From the NCBI GenBank assembly GCA_963752565.1, contig CAVVZC010000017.1, forward strand, positions 124,001 to 188,000: 64,000 bases of DNA, in the 5' to 3' direction. The position numbers and the translations under genes are program-made. The notes beneath the pieces are model-generated. The model was not told the origin of the DNA and searched no databases. It worked only from the letters and a program-made list of their open reading frames with translations. Shown one piece after another: positions 36,850 to 45,506 of the stretch; the stretch's first letter is position 1; every line of letters begins with the position of its first letter. Source of the DNA: UBA11574 sp963752565. GTDB taxonomy: Bacteria; Desulfobacterota; Desulfobacteria; Desulfobacterales; UBA11574.

Positions 36850-37596
36850 ATGTTTAAAGATAAAAAAGTGATTGTTGTCATGCCGGCATACAATGCGGCA
36901 CAGACCCTGCGAAAAACCTGGGATGAGGTCATGGCTCAGGAAATTGTCGATCTGGTTATTGTGGTTGATGACGGGAGCCGGGATGAAACCGTATCCATCG
37001 CAAAAGAACTGCCGAATACTTTGGTACATATCCATGAGAAAAACTTAGGATACGGCGGCAATCAGAAGACCTGCTACAGGCTTGCCCTCGAAGCCGGCGG
37101 TGATATTATTATTATGGTCCATCCGGATTATCAGTATACCCCAAAACTTATACCGGCCATGGCTTCTATGATCGGAAACGGTCTTTACCATTGTGTTTTA
37201 GGATCCAGGATTCTCGGTGGTTATGCCTTAAGAGGCGGAATGCCGGTTTGGAAATACATCGCCAATCGTTTTCTTACATATGTACAAAATATTCTGATCA
37301 CTGCAAAACTTTCAGAGTACCATACGGGATACAGAGCCTTTTCTCGCGAGCTTTTGGAACGTTTACCTCTTGAAGTAAATTCCGATGATTTTGTATTTGA
37401 CAATCAAATGCTGTCTCAAATTTTATGGTTCGGTTATAGGGTGGCCGAGGTGAGCTGCCCGACAAAGTATTTTGCTGAAGCTTCATCAATAAATTTATTG
37501 CGAAGCATAAAATACGGTTTCGGGTGTTTAATGACGGCGTCTTTGTTTCGGCTGGCGAAAATGAAACTCATAAGCTCAACCTTATTTCCAAATTAA
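36850..37596 (+). CDS. GT2-family glycosyltransferase
   Basis: About 248 residues with VVMPAYNAAQTLRKTW, VDDGSRDETV, EKNLGYGGNQKTCY and the metal-binding region VHPDYQYTP (DXD replaced by HPDYQ, as in the DPM1-like relatives). YHTGYRAFSREL is the acceptor-side motif. I chose ATG 36850 because GAGG lies 5-6 nt upstream; the open frame extends back to a GTG at 36814. No membrane anchor. Likely cytoplasmic, loading a sugar onto a lipid carrier. Confidence 0.87.
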   Translation: MFKDKKVIVVMPAYNAAQTLRKTWDEVMAQEIVDLVIVVDDGSRDETVSIAKELPNTLVHIHEKNLGYGGNQKTCYRLALEAGGDIIIMVHPDYQYTPKLIPAMASMIGNGLYHCVLGSRILGGYALRGGMPVWKYIANRFLTYVQNILITAKLSEYHTGYRAFSRELLERLPLEVNSDDFVFDNQMLSQILWFGYRVAEVSCPTKYFAEASSINLLRSIKYGFGCLMTASLFRLAKMKLISSTLFPN

Positions 37597-37716
37597 GAGA
37601 ATGGAGGTCGGTTAAGAACAACTACTCACTTGACACAACCGTTAAATATGCATTAAATTTAAAGACTTAAACTTAGGCTATATTTCCCAATATAGAAAGG
37701 CAAATAAGGAGTCATC

Positions 37717-38699
37717 GTGTACAAAGAAAAGACAGTGGCTGTTGTTGTTCCTGCCTATAACGAAGAAAAGCTGATTGCTAAAACCATAACGTCCATTCCT
37801 GAACTGGTGGACAGGATTATCGTGGTAAATGACGCCAGTACTGACCGTACCGCCGCGATAGTTGAGGAAATATCTGAAGAAGATTCTCGGATCTATCTAA
37901 TTGAAACATAAAGTGAACCAGGGGGTTGGCGGCGCCATCGTCACGGGATACAAAAACGCGCGTGATCTGGAAATGGACATAACCGTTGTGATGGCAGGAG
38001 ATGCCCAGATGGATCCGAGAGATTTCCTTAATATCATTGAACCTGTTGCAGACGGGAATGCAGATTATACAAAAGGTAACCGTCTTTTTTATGGCGACGC
38101 GTGGAACATGATTCCCCATTATCGTTATTTGGGCAATTCGTTTTTATCATTGATGACAAAAATAGCATCAGGCTACTGGCACATCGCGGACTCCCAAAGT
38201 GGTTACACGGCGATTTCTTTGCTCGCCCTTCGAAGAGTAAAACTGGATAAGATATATAAACGCTACGGAATGCCGAATGATTTGCTGATTAAATTGAATC
38301 AGTATGATTTCCGTGTGAAGGATGTGCATATAAGACCGGTGTACAATGTGGGAGAAAAATCGGGCATCAAACTGATCGAAGTGATACCCAAGATTACCTG
38401 GCTTCTTTTCAAGGGCTTTTGGCAACGCCTTTTTAAAAAATATGTGATTAAAGATTTTCACCCTCTAATTTTCTTTTATCTGCTTTCATTTTTCTTGCTT
38501 GTTGCCAGTGTTCCTTTAACAATCCGTCTTTTTTATCTCTGGGCAATCAGAGGTAGATATCCCTGACATGAATGCCATGGCCCTGGTTTTTACATTGATC
38601 AGTGGCCTTCAAACGCTCTTTTTTGGGATGTGGTTTGATATGGAATACAATAAGAAGCTAAGTGTTCGTGTGGGCAAGGATCCGGATAAAAATGACTGA
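37717..38699 (+). CDS. GT2-family glycosyltransferase with C-terminal membrane helices, two frameshifts
   Basis: The N-terminus (VAVVVPAYNEEKLIAKTI, VVNDASTDRT) breaks near 37905. The next frame carries NQGVGGAIVTGYKNA, the metal region MAGDAQMDP, and ADSQSGYTAISLLAL. A second single-base change near 38550 separates this from the last membrane helix (ALVFTLISGLQTLFFGMWFD) and a short charged tail ending at 38699. The joined protein of about 325 aa matches DPM1-like enzymes with two C-terminal helices. It is followed by a strong terminator. Confidence 0.8.
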
Positions 38700-38752
38700 T
38701 ATTACATATCTTTATTGATGTAAAATACGCAAAACTGCGAAATAGAAAAAAG

Positions 38753-38790
38753 AAAGCCCGAATCAATTAGAAAAAGATTCGGGCTTTTGT
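38753..38790. terminator. bidirectional intrinsic terminator
   Basis: AAAGCCCGAATC and its exact complement GATTCGGGCTTT form a 12-bp stem around an 11-nt loop, with T-rich flanks on both strands. It separates the plus-strand glycosyltransferase from the minus-strand asparagine synthetase-like gene. Confidence 0.85.
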
Positions 38791-38827
38791 GCATTATATG
38801 ATTATTATGTTAAATCTTGTTCAGAAA

Positions 38828-40673
38828 TTACTCAATGCCGGATGTTTTCAACCAGGCACCCACAGAGAGCAATCGCCACAACAGTGCATGATGATCGGAC
38901 TTTTCTGAAATATGTTCGTCCAGCAGGCAATATACTTTGTCAACGTCTATCCAGCGATCAAACAACGGCAGAACACTATAATTGCTAAACCATTGTCGAA
39001 CAATTTCAGGTATTTCCTTGCGAAGCCAAACACTTAGCGGCGTTGGGAATCCCATTTTCAAGCGACGTTTCAATATGGCTTCTGGAATTCGTCCTTTTGC
39101 AATCGCTCGAAAAATCCATTTGGTTGTACCGCCGCGGATCTTCATACTGGACGGCAAAGCCGATACATACTCTATGAGTCGATGATCAAGAAACGGACAG
39201 CGATTCTCAACACCAAACGCCATATTGACCCGATCCCCGTAACGCAGCAGTGCGGGCAACGAATTATGAGTGATAGACCGCCGCAATGTGGCATTCAAAT
39301 CGGTGGACTCTTCCCATGCCGGCCTATTTTCTGAAAATTCAGACGCCCAATTCGGCTTTAAAGGTATCTGGCGTTTAATGTTAACTTTACCCTTCACCCT
39401 TTCCCATATGAGGGAAAAAGAATATTGACTCAGCACGTGACGATTTTCCCAAATGGTGAGAAAGAGATCCGGAGATTGGTATATTTTTTGCCACAGGGTT
39501 GTTTCTCTCCATGCCACAGGAAGGTAATACATATATCCACCGGCCAGTTCATCAGCCCCTTGGCCGTCAATCAGTACTTTAACACGATGACTTGCGATAT
39601 CAGCAACTCGCCAAAGGGAATAGGAGCCGGGTAATTTGCTGGGCTGGTCAAGATGGTAAAGAAGTCGTTCAAAATCCTTTTTGAATGGAGACACGTCAGA
39701 TACTGCGACACTTGGCTCACAGCTTAATTGTCTGGTTGCAATACCAATGTACCGGGTCTCGCTGTAGCCCGGTTCCTCATATCCGGCTGAGAATACCGGG
39801 GGTTTATTTACCCCGGATTCATTTAGAAGTGACAGAAGAAGGGTGCTGTCAAGGCCACCACTGAGGCTTAAGCCTAATGGCGCATCTGAACGCAAGCGAA
39901 GACGCAAACTATCATGTAGAAGTTCAAATGTTTTGACTTGGGCTTCTCGCTCATCCACATCATTTTGTTTGTCTGTCAAAGTCCAGTAGCGTGTAGGTTT
40001 CAATTCCTCGGCCCCTGGAACGTATAGCAGAGAACATCCCGGTGGTAACTCCCGTATTCCATCGTAAAAGGTACGACCCTCACGTTCCATTTCAGCATAC
40101 GCCAAAAAACGATAAACCGTATTCTCATCCGGTTGCCACGGCACGCCTGAAATATCTCGAAAACCCTTAATCTCCGAAGCAAAAGCTAACAGACCCGAAG
40201 CCGTATTTTGATACAGATAAAGTGGTTTTTTGCCCAGCCTGTCCCGTGACAGGAACAACTGTTCACCGTCCCATATGGCGAATGCCCACATACCAATAAA
40301 ACGTTCGACACAGGATTTACCCCATTGGCGATATGCGGCTAAAATGACTTCTGTGTCAGTATCTGTTTTAAACTCATGGTCAAGTGATTTTAACTCCTGC
40401 CGTAATTCCAGATAATTGTAAATTTCTCCATTGTAGGCAATAACGGTACCAGTACTGTCCAACCATGGGCTGACGGCCTTTAGAACTCAGATCTATAATT
40501 GAAAGACGTACATGACCCAAACCCACATCAAAGGTGTCGCCGTTGCGAATTGTAGTATTACACCACACATCGTTGTCGTCTGGACCTCGATGGGCTAACC
40601 TTTTAAGAGCACCTCGAAGCTCCGGAATAAGATCACTATTACCCCTACGAATTATGCCGACAATACCGCACAT
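38828..40673 (-). CDS. asnB: asparagine synthetase (glutamine-hydrolysing) family protein, one frameshift
   Basis: The N-terminal amidotransferase begins MCGIVGIIRR (nucleophile Cys2) with KRLAHRGPDD. The frame changes by one base near 40461 and continues as DSTGTVIAYNGEIYNYLELR. The synthetase domain has the ATP loop SLSGGLDSTLLLSLL, DGQGADELAGGY and CPFLDHRL. The joined length of about 614 aa is normal. Copies inside glycan clusters often amidate sugars or peptides rather than making asparagine, so its true substrate is uncertain. Confidence 0.88.
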
Positions 40674-40744
40674 CTATCTATACAGGACCTTTGAAAAACG
40701 CTATTTTTTGAAAAACGATCTGTTTTTTGAATACTCTGATTCCG

Positions 40745-41797
40745 TTAGAAATGCAATTTCTCACAGAGTGTTCGCCACTGCCAGTCAACCATATTGATTT
40801 TGTCTTCGAGCATTTTCTTTCGCCGGGTCTGCATCTGGCCCTTGACATTTTCAAGATTTGAAAGCCATTCTTGAGTTGTAGTAATCAACATGTCAGCTTT
40901 ACTAGGCAAGAAACCTTTGGTTAAACCATATTTATTCTCAAGTTCTTCAAGGCAGGTTATTCGTCCGACAAATGTGTTACAACGCATACAGGGAACACCC
41001 AGCATTGATGCCTCAATGGTTACAGTCTGGCTGTCTCCAATGTACATTGAGGCAAAAGCAAGAACATCATGTAGTTTTTCAGGAGGAAGTGGAAACTGAT
41101 ATTTTTTAAACTCATCGCGCAGCTGTCCTTCTGTGGTTATCAACACTTTACCATGGTTGGAAAGGATGTTTACCAGTGTTCGAGCCGCTTCAAGCGGCAA
41201 TCCACTGGCAAGCATGTCATGATGTGCCTTAAGTGAAACAAATCGAATGATATAATACGGCTTATCGATATCCAATCCTATTGAACGGGGCACCGAAGGA
41301 TCAGGTATAAAATGATCCGGATGAAGATAGGCTAATTCATGGTATCCGGAATACATTAAATGTTTTTCGCCATAGTTTTCATGTCTTAAACAATCCGGCG
41401 TGACCACATAGTTGCATGTCGGATAAGCAACGTATGCAAACATGGGAACAATATGAGCATCATCTTCCACGAAAACAAAAGATGGGCGATTGATTATTCT
41501 GCCGACAATTCCGATGCTCATTGAGCTTCCAAGTAAGGCGTCCGGTTTAAACTTGCACGCTACACGTAACAGTTTGGCTGTCCGTTGCAAGAATTCCCAG
41601 CAACCGGCAATGATATTACCCGAATAAGCACGGCTTAGAACAATCTGGGGAATATGGTACGCCTTGCACAAATCGACGGTTACATCCTTAATCCGTGTGG
41701 CTGCTAAAACTTCTCCTCCTTCGCTCGTCACTTTCTTGATGAGGTTGCGAAAAAGATGAACATGCGCCGGATGTCCAAAATCAAAAAGTAATTTCAT
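40745..41797 (-). CDS. DUF354-family protein (glycosyltransferase-B / epimerase-like fold)
   Basis: 350 residues starting MKLLFDFGHPAHVHLFRNLI, the DUF354 hallmark, with GDSQTVTIEASMLGVPCMR near the C-terminus, a nucleotide-sugar-binding type loop. Relatives sit in polysaccharide clusters and resemble UDP-GlcNAc 2-epimerases; the reaction is not established. Its start overlaps the preceding glycosyltransferase gene by 17 bp, so they are translationally coupled. Confidence 0.85.
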   Translation of the reverse strand: MKLLFDFGHPAHVHLFRNLIKKVTSEGGEVLAATRIKDVTVDLCKAYHIPQIVLSRAYSGNIIAGCWEFLQRTAKLLRVACKFKPDALLGSSMSIGIVGRIINRPSFVFVEDDAHIVPMFAYVAYPTCNYVVTPDCLRHENYGEKHLMYSGYHELAYLHPDHFIPDPSVPRSIGLDIDKPYYIIRFVSLKAHHDMLASGLPLEAARTLVNILSNHGKVLITTEGQLRDEFKKYQFPLPPEKLHDVLAFASMYIGDSQTVTIEASMLGVPCMRCNTFVGRITCLEELENKYGLTKGFLPSKADMLITTTQEWLSNLENVKGQMQTRRKKMLEDKINMVDWQWRTLCEKLHF

Positions 41798-42951
41798 TCG
41801 TAATTGCAGTATGATTGAGCAAGTTTCTTTTTTGATGGAATAAATTTTCGACTATATTCAGCAGTATTTCTTCATTTTTTTCTGCACAAAGATGACCGGC
41901 TGCAATGTGAGAATTCATTTTATATTTAACAATATCGTCCGTTGAAAGAGAATTCAACTTCGTTGCCATCGATTCTATGGTAAAATCTTCACTGACAATC
42001 CCACAATTATATTCATTCACAATTTTAGACATTTCTGGTGAAGGCCATATGGCAATTGCTAATCGAGCTTGTATATATTCGAAAAGTTTATTTGGAAGTG
42101 CCATACGATAGCTGAAGGATATCGGAGATAAAAGAAAAAGTCCAATATCATAATCATTAGTTTTTTTTGGGATGTCAAGCATTGGTACAGGATCGAGGAA
42201 TGATATCCGGGGATGCATTTTCCCTAAATCGATATAATTTACGAAAATATCGGGGGCTGTTCTTTATGAGCATAAGATCAAGATGAAAGCGGTGATCGAG
42301 ATGATCCATCAATAAAATCATATCCTCTGTTTTTCGAGATGGATGCGCAGCGCCATGATATATCATCTTGATTCGATTTTCATCGGGTGACTTTGGTTTC
42401 AAATCAGAATAAAAGGGAGCATTCGTGATGATTTCGCAGTGCACCCCATAATCCTTTTCATATTCTTTGGCCAAACCGTCACAAACTGTTATAATGGCAT
42501 CTGCCCGTTTAAGATAACGTTTGCATAAGCAATTCCATAAGTGAGATAAAAAGTATTTTTGTATCCATACATCCTCGTATTCTCGAGGCGTGTATTCGTG
42601 AGCATCGAGAAGTACTTTTGCACCGTAGTTTTTGGCAAGAATAAGTGAAATTGGAAGGGTGAAAGGGTCATGAGCAATGATAATGTCGAACTTTTGTTTA
42701 TTTAAACGATTTAAAGAGGCAAGGGCTCTATTAACTAAAGGAAGATTCCATAAAAACTTATCTATAAGGCCGTATTTTGAAATCGGTATTTTGATATTAA
42801 AATACCTGTGTTTATTCAAACTGGTTGGTTTATCGAAACCAGCAGAAAAAACATTATATAAATGTTTGAGGAAAATGAGTTGACGATGAACTCTGGGCTG
42901 TCGCGATAGGTTTGAAAATTTAATTATTAATATATTTTTCTTTGATGTCAT
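41781..42951 (-). CDS. GT4-like glycosyltransferase, one frameshift
   Basis: The N-terminal Rossmann part reads NILIIKFSNLSRQPRVHRQL, IAHDPFTLPISLILA and LLDAHEYTPREYED. Near 42235 the frame shifts, and the C-terminal part follows as GKMHPRISFLDPVPMLDIPK, then ALPNKLFEYIQARLAIAI, where the donor-site Glu motif is expected. The joined length of about 385 aa fits a GT-B enzyme of family 4. A damaged partial copy of its C-terminus lies just upstream (42960-43220). Confidence 0.82.
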
Positions 42952-42959
42952 TGTAATTA

Positions 42960-43220
42960 TTAATATAGAAGTTTGTTTACGATTGACAAGAATTTCTCGT
43001 GATTTTTTTCAGCACAAAGAAGATCTGCGGCTTTATGTGAATTTTGTTTATATTTCATAATGTCTTCTGCAGACAAAGAGTTTAATTTAATTGCGATAGA
43101 CTCGATTGTAAAATCTTCTGATGCAATACCGCATTTCATGTTCATCAACAATTCTCGCCATTTCTGGTGTGTGATGGCCATATTGCTATAGCAAGTCTTC
43201 CTTGGATAAACTAACCTCGG
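42960..43220 (-). pseudogene. truncated duplicate of a GT4 C-terminus
   Basis: On the minus strand this encodes IQGRLAIAIWPS and then, after a frame change, MKCGIASEDFTIESIAIKLNS through DLLCAEKN. This is closely similar to the C-terminal 80 residues of the neighbouring glycosyltransferase (NEYNCGIVSEDFTIESMATKLNS). The first part of the gene is missing; the sequence runs directly into the IS3 remnant. It records a tandem pair of glycosyltransferases, one destroyed. Confidence 0.75.
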
Positions 43221-43351
43221 CCTCTCGTAGCATACGTATTATTTTTTCAGGGGCAAATCGCTTTCGTCTCATCCTGACCTCCTTCGTTTGATCTCAGTTC
43301 TTAACATAATTCTAACTTAAAAACTGGACCAATTTTTGGGGGTCAGGTCAT
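43221..43351 (-). mobile_element. IS3-family insertion sequence remnant (left end and orfA start)
   Basis: Read on the minus strand from 43351 it begins with TGACCTGACCCCCAAAAATT, an IS3-type terminal repeat. AGGAGG and ATG then start an orfA with MRRKRFAPEKIIRMLREAEV, the N-terminal helix-turn-helix of IS3-group transposases. The frame is cut after about 20 residues, where glycosyltransferase sequence begins. No right end is present, so a deletion removed most of the element and the neighbouring gene parts. Confidence 0.8.
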
Positions 43352-43533
43352 AAGTCTAAACAGGTTTCAACATCAGTGTATTGTTTTTTGAACTGGTTAA
43401 CGATGTTTTCGTTCTTATCGCATATGAGTTTTAAAACACCCAACTGGTAGAAATTGCGCACGAGATTTTTACCCCAATATCCGGATCCAATAACTGCTAT
43501 GGATGTAACTTTTTTTGTATCTATGTCGGTCAT
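43348..43533 (-). pseudogene. truncated Gfo/Idh/MocA-family oxidoreductase
   Basis: About 58 residues of a Rossmann N-terminus: SIAVIGSGYWGKNLVRNFYQL followed by CDKNENIVNQF, typical of NAD-dependent nucleotide-sugar dehydrogenases such as WlbA/WbpB. The frame then runs into the IS3 terminal repeat at 43351 and stops. The remaining 250 or more residues are absent. It was probably part of the glycan cluster before the IS-linked deletion. Confidence 0.75.
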
Positions 43534-43890
43534 ATCATGTTCTCCGATTTGAGACCTTTACAAAACACTCCCTTTTGTCCAATCCCTTGTCGGCTCAAAT
43601 TTTAATCCTCGAAATACTCAATGCGTTAAATTTACGTTCCCCCGGATCAAGGTCGGGATCTTCAACTTGGCCTTGAACAAAATTGAACATTTTTCAAAGA
43701 TCTCGTGTTTTATGGTATTTGTTATAGGTTTCGTTTCTACATCCGGTATCGTGATAAGACAAATTTAAAGCTCCGCCGCTTCAGTTATAGTATTTAAAAA
43801 TTCATAACTAACTTAATATATTATATTAATATTATTAATAACGATAGCAAAAAAGGACAAAAGTCTTCTATTTTATTTTCGCTTCCCAGA
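43534..43890. other. spacer with a short dispersed repeat
   Basis: A 357-bp AT-rich gap. The only structure I see is CTCAAATTTTAATCCTCG followed by AAATACT at 43594-43618, which recurs with an internal 19-bp insertion at 56795-56838 upstream of recB. No gene. Confidence 0.5.
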
Positions 43891-44418
43891 TTAATATGTT
43901 GGGACAACGTCTTTTAGTTTGGGTTCGAACTCTTTGTATTCTTCCCGGCTCAGGACCAGGGAACGAATTTTACGTTTAATATATCGTTCAGTTTTTCTGC
44001 TCAAATCATTTAAATGATATTGGTCAATATCGCCAACCACTAAAAGATCGATAATGCCTGTGTCTTTACCTTCAGCATAGTCGTCCAGGAGGTATGCTTT
44101 TTCAAGGTCGCCGAGCCGGGCGACAATGCCGTCGATAACCTGATCGATACCCATTACTTTAATGACCATGGATTTTAGTTCGGGAAATAACGGATGGTCC
44201 TGATTTGCCTTATAAAAGACCTGCCGGCCACTTTTTTGAGACGTGAGGAGTTCGGTTCTGGTCAGCTGGTTGAGTTCTTCTCGCACCGAGTTCGTAGACA
44301 CATTAAACTCTTTAGCCAGTTCACGGAGGTATGACCGCGTACTTGGATTAAAGAAAAAACGGACAAGCAGTTTGATACGGGTTTTTGAAGAAATAAGTCC
44401 TGTGAATAAATTTTCCAT
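43891..44418 (-). CDS. winged-helix regulator with nucleotidyltransferase-like C-terminal domain
   Basis: 175 residues. The N-terminal ArsR/MarR-like winged helix (about 8-75) has SYLRELAKEFNVSTNSVREEL and SGRQVFYKAN. The C-terminal half (about 95-165) resembles a degenerate MNT-type nucleotidyltransferase: IIDLLVVGDIDQYHLNDL, RKIRSLVLSREEY. The GSxxS signature is not present, so enzyme activity is doubtful. AAAGGA precedes the start. The promoter carries a near-perfect palindrome over its -10 box, implying self-repression. It flanks the glycan cluster and may control it. Confidence 0.78.
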   Translation of the reverse strand: MENLFTGLISSKTRIKLLVRFFFNPSTRSYLRELAKEFNVSTNSVREELNQLTRTELLTSQKSGRQVFYKANQDHPLFPELKSMVIKVMGIDQVIDGIVARLGDLEKAYLLDDYAEGKDTGIIDLLVVGDIDQYHLNDLSRKTERYIKRKIRSLVLSREEYKEFEPKLKDVVPTY

Positions 44419-44431
44419 AATGCATTCCTTT

Positions 44432-44452
44432 ATGAGTAGATATTCTACTCAT
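44432..44452. promoter_or_regulatory. palindromic operator of the winged-helix gene
   Basis: ATGAGTAGA (44432-44440) and TCTACTCAT (44444-44452) are exact 9-bp inverted arms around TAT. The palindrome covers the -10 box and lies 14 bp before the start codon, the expected position for repression by the encoded regulator. Confidence 0.75.
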
Positions 44453-44470
44453 ATTAACAAATTTTGTCAA
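44442..44470 (-). promoter_or_regulatory. promoter of the winged-helix gene
   Basis: On the minus strand TTGACA (44470-44465), a 17-bp spacer and TAGAAT (44447-44442) form a near-consensus housekeeping promoter, overlapped by the palindrome at 44432-44452. Confidence 0.75.
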
Positions 44471-44658
44471 TTCATTTTTTTATAAAAAGTTTAATTGGCA
44501 ATGAATATCGAATTATGCTATCTATTTTTGAGAATTTGAGAGTTCTATTTGGCGATTGCATCCATATGTTTTTACCTTTAATAAATTTTCCGGCTTGCTG
44601 CGCTTTATTGGATTTGCCGTAAATTAGGATACAAACTTTGAATTTTTATTCTTAAATC

Positions 44659-45372
44659 ATGACAAAAATCACGCCAGAAATTCACGATACCTACATAAAA
44701 GCCTTGATGGACATCAGTCGAGCCATTACATCGGATCAGTATCTGGAGGATATTCTCAAGCTGATTGTAATGGTTACGGCCAAAGTTACCGGGGTTGACA
44801 TTTGTTCCTTGTGGCTCATTGACGAGACAGAGACGCCGAATAAAATTCGCCTCAAAGCTACTCAAGCCATTGATCCTGATTATGTGAAAGATCGATCGCT
44901 AAACATGGATGAGGGTGTTGTGGGCTTTGTGGTCACCCACAAACAGCCGCTGATTATTAAAGATGTTTTGAAAGAACCCCGATTCAAAGAAAAAGAGATG
45001 GCCAAAAAACTTGGGCTGGTATCCATGGTGGGGGTACCGCTTCAGGTTCAGGATGAAAAAGTAATTGGGGTGCTCAATTGTTTTACGGCCAAACCTCATG
45101 ATTTTTCTGAAACCGAGGTAAACCTGATAAAGACGGTCGCCAATCAGGCTGCCGCAGCCATCATTAACACAGAGCTGATGGTCAAAACCAAGGTTATCCA
45201 GGAAGAACTCGAGACCCGGAAGCTTGTGGAACGAGCCAAAGAGGTTCTGATGCGCCGTCGAAAAATGGACGGAAACAGTGCATTTCGATGGATTCAAAAA
45301 CGAAGCATGGACTCACGAAAGTCCATGCGGCATGTGGCGGATGCGATTTTACTTTCCGAAGAGTTTGAATAG
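44659..45372 (+). CDS. GAF-ANTAR RNA-binding antitermination regulator
   Basis: 237 residues. A GAF sensor domain (about 20-170: VDICSLWLIDE, MDEGVVGFVVTHKQPLII, MVGVPLQVQDEKVIGVLNC) is joined to a C-terminal ANTAR domain (about 178-235: LVERAKEVLMRRRKMDGNSAF, RKSMRHVADAIL). ANTAR domains bind paired hexaloop hairpins in mRNA leaders and prevent termination. No receiver domain or kinase is adjacent, so the signal probably enters through GAF. It is a single gene, with no obvious target in its own leader. Confidence 0.9.
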   Translation: MTKITPEIHDTYIKALMDISRAITSDQYLEDILKLIVMVTAKVTGVDICSLWLIDETETPNKIRLKATQAIDPDYVKDRSLNMDEGVVGFVVTHKQPLIIKDVLKEPRFKEKEMAKKLGLVSMVGVPLQVQDEKVIGVLNCFTAKPHDFSETEVNLIKTVANQAAAAIINTELMVKTKVIQEELETRKLVERAKEVLMRRRKMDGNSAFRWIQKRSMDSRKSMRHVADAILLSEEFE

Positions 45373-45401
45373 GCGCTTAAGTCTAAAGCTCAAGTTAAAT
45401 A

Positions 45402-45479
45402 GGACACAGATTTCCGCAGATATACACAGATAATATTCATAAATATGAAGATCTTAATAATCTGTATTTATCTGTGTCC
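45402..45479. repeat. 78-bp inverted-repeat spacer element
   Basis: GGACACAGAT at the left and ATCTGTGTCC at the right are exact complements. ACACAGATAA / AATCTGTATTT units lie inside. The fold could act as a terminator for both convergent neighbours (GAF-ANTAR and the BrkB-like gene). Related CACAGAT text occurs near 49240. Confidence 0.6.
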
Positions 45480-45506
45480 AAAAAAGGAAATTCCTATAAT
45501 ATTGAA

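Noticed and set aside
35512..38566. Selenocysteine recoding at the TGA stops of the broken TMTC-like and GT2 genes, suggested by selC nearby
   Set aside because: The continuing family sequence is in a different frame after each TGA, so a base insertion or deletion is needed, not read-through. The sites are also not catalytic cysteine positions.
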